Source: Bacillota bacterium
Lineage (GTDB): Bacteria; Bacillota; Clostridia; Clostridiales; Clostridiaceae
DNA: 9,306 nt
NCBI GenBank assembly: GCA_023445445.1
Contig: JAEXLD010000094.1
Coordinates: 1 to 9,306, forward strand
Direction of reading: 5' to 3'
The notes below the pieces were generated by a model. The model did no database searches, was not told where the DNA came from, and saw only the letters and a program-made list of their open reading frames with translations. Made by a program: the position numbers and the translations under genes. Below, piece by piece: positions 1-5,508 of the stretch (positions within the stretch are counted from its first letter, which is position 1; each line of letters begins with the position of its first letter).

Positions 1-19
1 TTATGAATCTTGTACTCAT
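1..19 (-). CDS. 5' end of a divergent gene of unknown function (partial)
   Basis: Read on the minus strand, an ATG at 19-17 opens a frame giving M-S-T-R-F-I before the window ends, so only six codons are visible and no function can be assigned. The start is supported by a G-rich ribosome binding site (GAGGGGG, bases 32-26) and, further upstream, a plausible minus-strand promoter at 77-48. The gene would be transcribed away from the histidine kinase gene, sharing the 20-256 intergenic region with it. With so few codons it could still be a chance ATG. Confidence 0.5.
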
Positions 20-25
20 TTATAT

Positions 26-32
26 CCCCCTC
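26..32 (-). promoter_or_regulatory. Ribosome binding site of the divergent partial gene
   Basis: Minus-strand GAGGGGG lies 6 nt upstream of the ATG at 19-17 (9 nt from its core GAGG). It is the main support for the truncated gene at the left edge. The same bases form the left arm of a 9-bp inverted repeat with 82-90. Confidence 0.5.
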
Positions 33-47
33 AATTAAGTTATTTTT

Positions 48-77
48 ATTATAATTACATTGAATGTAATAGTCCAA
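48..77 (-). promoter_or_regulatory. Candidate sigma-A promoter for the divergent gene
   Basis: On the minus strand, TTGGAC (77-72) and a consensus TATAAT (53-48) are separated by 18 nt. This would start transcription near base 41, about 20 nt before the ATG at 19. The spacer contains a perfect palindrome (54-70), which suggests that a regulator controls this promoter. The assignment rests on consensus match only. Confidence 0.5.
54..70. promoter_or_regulatory. 17-bp perfect palindrome, candidate operator
   Basis: ATTACATT-G-AATGTAAT is an exact inverted repeat with 8-bp arms and a single central base. It fills the spacer between the -35 and -10 of the minus-strand promoter, a classical repressor position. 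Its inner 15 bp have the 7-1-7 layout of Fur-family boxes (Fur, PerR, Zur) but match the PerR consensus half-site at only five of seven positions. The regulator is therefore unknown. Confidence 0.5.
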
Positions 78-149
78 CTTTTTGAGGGGGCCTATGAGTT
101 TTACATTTTTCATTATTAATTTTACTTTCTGCCACAGCCTCTTTCTATA

Positions 150-178
150 TTGCTTTAAATTAATAAAAAGATTATTAT
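150..178 (+). promoter_or_regulatory. Candidate promoter for the two-component operon
   Basis: TTGCTT (150-155) and TATTAT (173-178) are separated by exactly 17 nt and would start transcription near base 185, about 70 nt before the kinase ATG. The leader holds a short inverted repeat, TAGTAA (215-220) and TTACTA (225-230), around a 4-nt loop. In DNA this AT-rich chance matches are common, so confidence is limited. Confidence 0.4.
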
Positions 179-256
179 TAATGGAAGTAAATAATAGACT
201 AAGTAAATTAACTTTAGTAAAATGTTACTATATTTATATTAAAAGAGGATTTAACT

Positions 257-2017
257 ATGAAAATAAAAAGTATAACAACAAAACTTTGTTTACTTCTAAC
301 AACTTTTATAATTACTATATCAATAGTAATTGGAGGATGGTCAATTAAAGATACTAATAAAGTGGTACAAGCTGAAATGGGAAGACTTAATAGTGAAATA
401 TTAGATGAAATTGCAGATAATATCTCTATTTTTTTAGCAGATATAGAGGATATAGGAAATAATATTGTGGAGGATAATAAATTAAATAGTGCTTTAACTA
501 TTTCTAAGGAAGATGTAATAAGTAGAACTGAAGAAACTATTACTTTAGAAAAATATATTGAAGTTTTATTAAATGAGCAGGTATGGAAGTATGGAAAGTA
601 TATGAAGCCAGATCTTTATATAATTTCTGAAAACGATTTTAACGCTAGTACTTATTCAAAAAACAAATATACAATGGAATCCATTAAAAATGAAAGTTGG
701 TACAATGAAATAGTAAAGGCTAATGGAAAAACTGTATTATTAAGTACATTTGAAGATGAAAAAGGCATAGGTCCATTTAAATCTATTTTTAGAATGGGAA
801 GATCTATCAATAATTTAATTACAGGAGAAACCTTAGGAGTACTTATAATGGACATAAGTGAAAAAATGTTATTTGATAGATACAATAAAATAATTAAAGA
901 TGGTAGAAATATTTATATAATTGATTTAGATGGAAATATAATTTCAAGCAAGGATAAAAGATTAATAGGTAAAAATTACTTTAATGATATACAGAAAGAA
1001 GAGTATATAGATGAATATCAATGGTATTCAGTTATTAGAAGAGAAGATAGTAATTATATAAAAATGGAATCAACCTTAGATAAGTACGGTTGGTCCATAA
1101 TAGAGGAAATACCATCAAACGTAATAAAGCAGCCTATAAAACAAATTACAGAAAAATTCATTTTAACCTTAATACTTGTTATAATAGTTTCATTTATCAT
1201 AATATATAAGCTTTCAGTGTGGATTACTAAGCCTGTAATTAACATGAAAGACACTATGAAACAAGTGATGGATGGAAATTTAAATTTAATTGTAGAAGTA
1301 GATAGGGATGATGAAATAGGAAATTTAGAGGAATCCTTTAATAATATGATTAAATGGTTGGAGGAATCTATAGAGGAAATAAAAGAACAGGAAAAACAAA
1401 AGCGTATAGCAGAATTAAGTTTTTTACAAGCTCAAATAAATCCTCATTTTTTATATAATACACTCAGTGGAGTTAGATTTTTAGTATCTATGAATAAAAA
1501 TGAGGAAGCAGAAGAAATGTTATTTAAGTTTACTAAACTCTTAAGAAATATATTGCCAAGGGCAAGTGAACTTATAACTTTAAAAGAAGAAATAGAAATT
1601 GTAATGGCATATATAGAATTACAGAAAATAAGATATCCTAATTTATTTAGTGTAAATATATCTATAGAAGAAGCTATAAAGAATAGTAAGGTTCCAGCCC
1701 TAATATTGCAGCCCATAGTTGAAAATGCAATTTTTTATAGTATTGATAATGAAGGGAAAAAGGGTGAAATTAACGTAGTTGCCTATAGCCAAGAGAATAA
1801 GATAATTATTGATGTTAAGGACAATGGAAGAGGTATGAGTGATAGACAAATAAATGATGTTTTTAAAAATAAGGAGGCAATTAATAGAGTAGGATTAATT
1901 AATGTACATGAAAGAATACAATTAAATTATGGCAAAAATTATGGAATAGAAATTATAAGTGAAAAAGGAAAGGGAACAAGTGTTAAATATATTTTACCTA
2001 AAAAGGAGGAATTTTAA
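257..2017 (+). CDS. YesM-type membrane sensor histidine kinase
   Basis: This 586-residue protein is a membrane histidine kinase expected to autophosphorylate and pass phosphate to the regulator encoded next. Transmembrane segments lie at about residues 9-28 and 301-318. The region between them (about 29-300) is an extracytoplasmic sensor with dCache-like features: a W-Y motif near 148, an I-I-D-L-D-G strand near 221-226, and a closing Y-G-W-S-I-I-E-E-I-P near 277-286. A HAMP linker follows the second helix (about 319-375). The His_kinase domain carries INPHFLYNTL with the phosphoacceptor H397. The ATPase domain has an N-box with N490, DNGRGM at 522-527 and a glycine-rich end near 571-573. The N-box lacks the usual H-G after V-E-N-A-I and reads F-Y-S. 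The start is fixed by AGAGGA at 244-249. The ligand is unknown; context suggests a nucleoside or its binding protein (inference). Confidence 0.92.
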   Translation: MKIKSITTKLCLLLTTFIITISIVIGGWSIKDTNKVVQAEMGRLNSEILDEIADNISIFLADIEDIGNNIVEDNKLNSALTISKEDVISRTEETITLEKYIEVLLNEQVWKYGKYMKPDLYIISENDFNASTYSKNKYTMESIKNESWYNEIVKANGKTVLLSTFEDEKGIGPFKSIFRMGRSINNLITGETLGVLIMDISEKMLFDRYNKIIKDGRNIYIIDLDGNIISSKDKRLIGKNYFNDIQKEEYIDEYQWYSVIRREDSNYIKMESTLDKYGWSIIEEIPSNVIKQPIKQITEKFILTLILVIIVSFIIIYKLSVWITKPVINMKDTMKQVMDGNLNLIVEVDRDDEIGNLEESFNNMIKWLEESIEEIKEQEKQKRIAELSFLQAQINPHFLYNTLSGVRFLVSMNKNEEAEEMLFKFTKLLRNILPRASELITLKEEIEIVMAYIELQKIRYPNLFSVNISIEEAIKNSKVPALILQPIVENAIFYSIDNEGKKGEINVVAYSQENKIIIDVKDNGRGMSDRQINDVFKNKEAINRVGLINVHERIQLNYGKNYGIEIISEKGKGTSVKYILPKKEEF

Positions 2018-2757
2018 TGAAGATTTTGATAGTTGAGGATGAAGCTCCTATTAGAGAATGGTTAAGTTATACAATAAAAAATGTTTCAGAGGATTTTAAC
2101 TTAATAGGAAGTGCAAATAATGGAAAAGAAGCTTATGAGTTATCCTTAAAATTTAGGCCCGATGTAATTATAACAGATATAAAAATGCCTGTTATGGATG
2201 GGTTAGAACTTTCAAAAAAAATAAAAGATATAATTCCAGAAGTCTTTATAGTAATATTAACTAATTTTGCTGAATTTAATTATGCAAAAGAAGCAATTAG
2301 TTTTGGTGTCTATGAATATTTAATAAAGTCTGAAATTAGACCTAAGGAAATAAAAGAACTATTATTTAGAATAGATGAAAAGATAAAGGGAAAAGATATT
2401 AATATTAAAATACCTATAGTTAATAAAAAAGAAGATAAAAAGAGATATTCAAAAACTATAGAAAAAGCTATTACATATATAGAAGAAAATTATAGTAAGC
2501 ATATTTCATTAATAGATATTTCTAAGCATATTTATTTATCCCATGAGTATTTTTCAAGATTATTTAAGGAAGAAGTTGGAGAAAATTTTAGTACTTATTT
2601 GACTTTATATAGGATGAATAAGGCTAAAGAGCTAATAAAGGGAACAGATATGAAAATATCTCAAATAGCTATGGAAGTTGGATATTCTAACCCAGGATAC
2701 TTTTCCAAAAATTATAAGAAGTATATGGGAGCATCTCCTGAAGATGATAGAATATAA
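2017..2757 (+). CDS. AraC-type response regulator (YesN-like)
   Basis: This 246-residue regulator pairs with the preceding kinase. Its ATG overlaps the kinase stop codon by one base (TAATG), and AAGGAGGA at 2003-2010 lies at the end of the kinase gene, so translation is probably coupled. The receiver domain (about 1-122) has the acidic pair D8/E9, phosphoacceptor D54 in I-T-D-I-K-M-P, T82 and K104. The usual K-P after the last strand is K-S here. A charged linker (about 123-143) leads to an AraC/XylS DNA-binding domain (about 147-246) with two helix-turn-helix units, the second marked by I-A-M-E-V-G-Y and Y-F-S-K. The protein is compact: it lacks the long middle region of many YesN proteins of about 500 residues. 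It is expected to activate transcription; the promoter of the binding protein/phosphorylase unit just downstream is a likely target (inference). Confidence 0.93.
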   Translation: MKILIVEDEAPIREWLSYTIKNVSEDFNLIGSANNGKEAYELSLKFRPDVIITDIKMPVMDGLELSKKIKDIIPEVFIVILTNFAEFNYAKEAISFGVYEYLIKSEIRPKEIKELLFRIDEKIKGKDINIKIPIVNKKEDKKRYSKTIEKAITYIEENYSKHISLIDISKHIYLSHEYFSRLFKEEVGENFSTYLTLYRMNKAKELIKGTDMKISQIAMEVGYSNPGYFSKNYKKYMGASPEDDRI

Positions 2758-2869
2758 ATCAAAGAAAAATATCAATAAAATACATGAAAAATCAATATTT
2801 TATCATTAAAGAAGTTAATAATTACATTTGTTATCAATTTTATTTATATAAAGCAATTATTAATTTATG

Positions 2870-2875
2870 TATAAT
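2870..2875 (+). promoter_or_regulatory. Candidate -10 box of the binding protein-phosphorylase unit
   Basis: A perfect TATAAT lies 44 nt before the ATG at 2919. The -35 at proper spacing (TATAAA, 2847-2852) is poor, which is common for promoters that need an activator, such as the AraC-type regulator encoded upstream. The predicted start near 2882 falls inside the inverted repeat at 2873-2904. Confidence 0.35.
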
Positions 2876-2904
2876 AAAAACAAGTAGAAATATTTGTTTT
2901 TATT
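2873..2904 (+). promoter_or_regulatory. Inverted repeat/hairpin upstream of the anchored binding protein
   Basis: The arms AATAAAAACAAGTA (2873-2886) and TATTTGTTTTTATT (2891-2904) pair over 14 positions, with one G-U wobble (2884/2893) and a GAAA tetraloop (2887-2890). The hairpin ends just before the ribosome binding site AAAAGGAG (2906-2913). As DNA it overlaps the -10 box and the predicted transcription start, an operator-like position. As RNA it could form only on a transcript starting upstream. It contains almost no GC and has no trailing T-run, so a normal terminator is unlikely. Confidence 0.5.
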
Positions 2905-2918
2905 GAAAAGGAGAATAA

Positions 2919-3995
2919 ATGAAAAAGACAAGCTATATGATATTAATAGCTTCAGTATTTTTAATATTATTTTCTGTATTATCAATAAATTTTATTAATA
3001 ATAAAAAGCTGAAAAATCAATCTAAAAAACCTATAAAAATAGCAGTTGTTTTCACAGGAAGTGGATTAGGTGATAAATCTTTTAATGATTTAATTTATGA
3101 TGGATTATTAAAGGCACAAGAAGAACTTAATATAGAGTTTGATTATGAAGAGCCAATTCATCCTGAAAAATATAAGGAAAGTATATTAGAGTTTACAAAA
3201 ACTATGGATTATCAATTGATTATTGCAGTTGGACCTGAACAAGAAGGTGATGTGAAAGCGGTTTCAAATGAATATCCTAATCAAAAATTTACTTTAATAG
3301 ATTCTAAGTTAGATAGGAAAAATGTAAGTTCCATTTATACCAGGTGGGAAGAACAAGCCTTTTTAAATGGGGTAATTGCTGGATTATTAAGTAAAATGGA
3401 ATATGAGAAAACAGGGAATATAAATAAAGCTGGAGTTGTACTAGGAATGGAAGTTCCACACCTTAGAGAAGGCGCTGTTGGATTTGAAGCAGGATATAAA
3501 TATATATTTCCAGAAGGGGAAGTTATAACTGCTGTAGTAAATGATTTCAGAAATCCCTTAAAAGCTAAGGAAATATCACTTTTAATGTACAGTAAAGGAG
3601 TTAAGTATATTCAACATTTAGCAGGAGCCTCTGGACTTGGAGTATTTGCTGCAGCAAAGGAATCAGAAGCATATGCCTTTGGGGTAGATGAAAATCAAAA
3701 TTCCTTTGATCCAAGTGTTATAATATCTACTTCTACTAGGTATATGAACGAAATAGTTTTTAATGAAATTAAATATATTAAAGATAATAGTTGGAATGAT
3801 GGAGTTCATTATTCAGGATTAAAGGAAGGAATTATTGATATTACAAGAGAAGGATCAGAAGTTCAATTAGATCCAAGTATAATGAAAACTGTTAAGGATA
3901 TAAAATATAAAATTGTTGAAGATCAATTGTTTATACCAAAAACAAAGGAAGAACTTAATATTTGGATTAATGAAAATAAATATATTACTAATTAA
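2919..3995 (+). CDS. Membrane-anchored BMP/PnrA-family nucleoside-binding-like protein
   Basis: This 358-residue protein has the fold signatures of the BMP family (Bmp/PnrA, purine or general nucleoside binding). These are a first strand I-A-V-V-F-T-G followed by G-D-K-S-F-N-D (residues 51-57), a middle G-V-V-L-G-M-E-V-P (172-180), and A-F-G-V-D-E-N-Q (253-260), whose D257 matches the aspartate that holds the ribose in this family. Residues 7-26 form one hydrophobic segment with no lipobox, and the whole protein has no cysteine. It is therefore probably held by an uncleaved anchor rather than lipidated. The family lysine present in the lipoprotein encoded at 6623 (T-S-A-M-K-K) is replaced here (T-S-T-R-Y, R274). 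It follows the two-component genes and lies 13 nt before the phosphorylase gene. It may be a sensor partner of the kinase rather than a transporter subunit; a diverged transport receptor is the alternative. Confidence 0.85.
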   Translation: MKKTSYMILIASVFLILFSVLSINFINNKKLKNQSKKPIKIAVVFTGSGLGDKSFNDLIYDGLLKAQEELNIEFDYEEPIHPEKYKESILEFTKTMDYQLIIAVGPEQEGDVKAVSNEYPNQKFTLIDSKLDRKNVSSIYTRWEEQAFLNGVIAGLLSKMEYEKTGNINKAGVVLGMEVPHLREGAVGFEAGYKYIFPEGEVITAVVNDFRNPLKAKEISLLMYSKGVKYIQHLAGASGLGVFAAAKESEAYAFGVDENQNSFDPSVIISTSTRYMNEIVFNEIKYIKDNSWNDGVHYSGLKEGIIDITREGSEVQLDPSIMKTVKDIKYKIVEDQLFIPKTKEELNIWINENKYITN

Positions 3996-3996
3996 T

Positions 3997-4003
3997 GGAG
4001 GGG
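3997..4003 (+). promoter_or_regulatory. Ribosome binding site that sets the phosphorylase start
   Basis: GGAGGGG lies 5 nt before the ATG at 4009, in the short gap after the preceding stop codon. It favours this start over the in-frame ATG at 3913, which lies inside the upstream gene without a comparable site and would add 32 residues foreign to the family. Confidence 0.85.
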
Positions 4004-4008
4004 TTGCT

Positions 4009-5313
4009 ATGAGAGCTTATGACATAATAGCTAAAAAAAGAGATTGTAAAGAATTAAGTAAAGAGGAAATAGAATTTTTTATCGCTGGATATACTAAAGG
4101 AGAAATAACTGATTATCAAGCATCATCTCTTCTTATGGCTATATACATAAATGGATTAAATGATGAAGAAACTGTTAACCTTACAATGGCAATGATTAAA
4201 TCAGGAGATGTTGTTGATTTAAGTGAAATTAATGGAATAAAAGCAGACAAACATAGTACAGGTGGTGTGGGTGATAAAACATCATTAATATTAGTTCCTA
4301 TGGTAGCAACTGCTGGACTAAAAGTTGCTAAATTATCAGGACGAGGTTTAGGCCATACTGGTGGCACTTTAGATAAATTAGAATCAATACCAAATTTTAA
4401 TATAAATGTTGATAAGAAGAATTTTATAGATTTTGTAAATAAATCAGGATTAGTTATTGCTGGACAAACTCAAAATATAGTTCCTGCTGACAAGAAGTTA
4501 TATGCCTTAAGAGATGTTACAGCTACAATAGATAGTATTCCTTTAATTGCAGCAAGCATTATGAGTAAAAAAATTGCTTCAGGTTCAGATGCCATATTAC
4601 TAGATGTTAAATATGGTGATGGAGCATTTATGAAAACAAAGGAAGATGCAGAAAAATTAGCTAATGCTATGGTTGCTATAGGAAAGGGATTAAATAGAAA
4701 TACATCTGCTGCAATTACTTTAAATGGAGAACCTCTTGGATATGCCATTGGAAATGCTTTAGAAATTCAAGAAGTAATTGAAGTATTAAGTAATAGAGGA
4801 CCTAAGGATTTGAGAGAATTATGCTTAAGATTAGGAGCACAAATGCTTAAAATAGGTGAAATAGAATCTGATGTTACAAAGGGAAGAGAAATCTTAGAAG
4901 AGGTTCTTGCAAATGGAAAAGCCTTAGATAAGTTAAAAGAATTAGTTGTAAATCAAGGTGGAGATGTATCTGTAATAGAAGATACAAGTTTATTTACTAT
5001 TGCTAATATAAAACATGATGTAAAGGCTATAGAAGAAGGATATGTATATGAGCTAGATGCAGAAAAAGTAGGAATATCTTCATTAATAGCAGGAGCTGGA
5101 AGAGAAACTAAGGATGATATCATTGACTATGGTGCGGGAATAATACTTAAGAAAAAAATGGGGGATTACATTAATAAGGGTGATATAATTGCAACAATTT
5201 ATACTAGTGATAAGAATAAAATAAGTGAAGCAGAAAATATGCTTTTATCAGCTTATATATTAAAAGATGAAAAGCCAAGAATAGAGGATATAATATATAA
5301 GATTATAGAATAG
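4009..5313 (+). CDS. pdp: Pyrimidine-nucleoside phosphorylase
   Basis: This cytosolic enzyme splits uridine, thymidine or deoxyuridine with phosphate into the free base and (deoxy)ribose-1-phosphate, feeding salvage and pentose catabolism. The 434-residue length matches Firmicute pyrimidine-nucleoside phosphorylases (about 433). The N-terminal helical domain begins M-R-A-Y-D-I-I. The phosphate-binding K-H-S-T-G-G lies at 81-86 and the thymidine/pyrimidine phosphorylase signature S-G-R-G-L-G-H-T-G-G-T-L-D at 110-122. The base-contacting residues known in the family, R168, S183 and K187, fall at exactly those positions (S-I-M-S-K-K at 183-188). Broad pyrimidine specificity (Pdp) is favoured over strict thymidine phosphorylase (DeoA) by taxon and length; many databases would still label it deoA. 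It is probably cotranscribed with the anchored binding protein. Confidence 0.96.
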   Translation: MRAYDIIAKKRDCKELSKEEIEFFIAGYTKGEITDYQASSLLMAIYINGLNDEETVNLTMAMIKSGDVVDLSEINGIKADKHSTGGVGDKTSLILVPMVATAGLKVAKLSGRGLGHTGGTLDKLESIPNFNINVDKKNFIDFVNKSGLVIAGQTQNIVPADKKLYALRDVTATIDSIPLIAASIMSKKIASGSDAILLDVKYGDGAFMKTKEDAEKLANAMVAIGKGLNRNTSAAITLNGEPLGYAIGNALEIQEVIEVLSNRGPKDLRELCLRLGAQMLKIGEIESDVTKGREILEEVLANGKALDKLKELVVNQGGDVSVIEDTSLFTIANIKHDVKAIEEGYVYELDAEKVGISSLIAGAGRETKDDIIDYGAGIILKKKMGDYINKGDIIATIYTSDKNKISEAENMLLSAYILKDEKPRIEDIIYKIIE

Positions 5314-5356
5314 ATATAGAATCAATTAATTAATATTTCCGCTAATATTTTAAGAA

Positions 5357-5388
5357 TTTTTCAAAAATATTAAATATTTATTGAAAAA
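5357..5388. repeat. AT-rich hairpin after the phosphorylase gene
   Basis: TTTTTCAA (5357-5364) pairs with TTGAAAAA (5381-5388), and inside it AAATATT (5365-5371) pairs with AATATTT (5373-5379), with one bulged A at 5380. Together they form an almost continuous 15-bp stem 43 nt after the phosphorylase stop. It holds only one G-C pair and has no T-run after it, so it is a weak terminator at best. It could be an mRNA 3'-end structure or an operator for the LacI-family gene downstream. Confidence 0.4.
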
Positions 5389-5425
5389 ATTATCAAAAAT
5401 CATATTATTTAAAAATTTACTCTAG

Positions 5426-5431
5426 TATAAT
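5426..5431 (+). promoter_or_regulatory. Candidate -10 box for the LacI-family gene
   Basis: TATAAT lies 83 nt before the chosen ATG; a second TATAAT follows at 5447-5452. Neither has a convincing -35 at 16-18 nt. A promoter is expected in this 195-nt gap, but its exact position is uncertain. Confidence 0.25.
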
Positions 5432-5464
5432 TAAATTAAATAGATATATAATAATCCTTGGAGG

Positions 5465-5482
5465 ATAAATTTGTTAATTTAT
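5465..5482 (+). repeat. Small perfect hairpin in the LacI-gene leader
   Basis: ATAAATT (5465-5471) and AATTTAT (5476-5482) form a 7-bp inverted repeat around TGTT, directly after a GGAGG (5460-5464). It overlaps the start of a possible eight-codon leader frame (5471-5497). AT-rich composition makes a chance origin quite possible. Confidence 0.3.
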
Positions 5483-5495
5483 ATAAATATGGCAT

Positions 5496-5501
5496 GAGGA
5501 G
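5496..5501 (+). promoter_or_regulatory. Ribosome binding site that sets the LacI-family start
   Basis: GAGGAG lies 7 nt before the ATG at 5509, which begins the standard M-A-V-T-I-D-D-I-A N-terminus of LacI regulators. The frame is open back to a TTG at 5458 and an ATG at 5494, but neither is as well placed relative to a ribosome binding site, and both would add residues not seen in the family. Confidence 0.8.
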
Positions 5502-5508
5502 AAATAAA

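Noticed and set aside
215..230. TAGTAA-AATG-TTACTA inverted repeat before the kinase gene.
   Set aside because: Only 6-bp arms of almost pure AT; such repeats are expected by chance in this DNA, so it is not called as a separate site.
82..348. Open frame of 84-88 codons from TTG 82 or ATG 94, with a G-rich ribosome-binding-site-like run before the ATG.
   Set aside because: It overlaps the first 92 bases of the histidine kinase gene in another frame, and its composition follows the AT-rich DNA rather than a protein family. The 94 ATG is kept only as a remark in the inverted-repeat finding.
2758..2869. Search for a terminator after the response regulator gene.
   Set aside because: Only weak AT-rich pairings are present (for example AAAATAT with ATATTTT), with no GC stem and no T-run. 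Readthrough into the next gene cannot be excluded.
3913..4008. N-terminal extension of pyrimidine-nucleoside phosphorylase from ATG 3913.
   Set aside because: It lies within the upstream gene, has no good ribosome binding site, and adds 32 residues not found in the family. The ATG at 4009 has GGAGGGG at 5 nt.
5477..5488. 12-bp self-complementary ATTTATATAAAT in the LacI-gene leader.
   Set aside because: Pure AT and common by chance here; no other support.
5458..5508. N-terminal extension of the LacI-family regulator from TTG 5458 or ATG 5494.
   Set aside because: The family starts at M-A-V-T-I-D-D, and the ATG at 5509 has GAGGAG at 7 nt.
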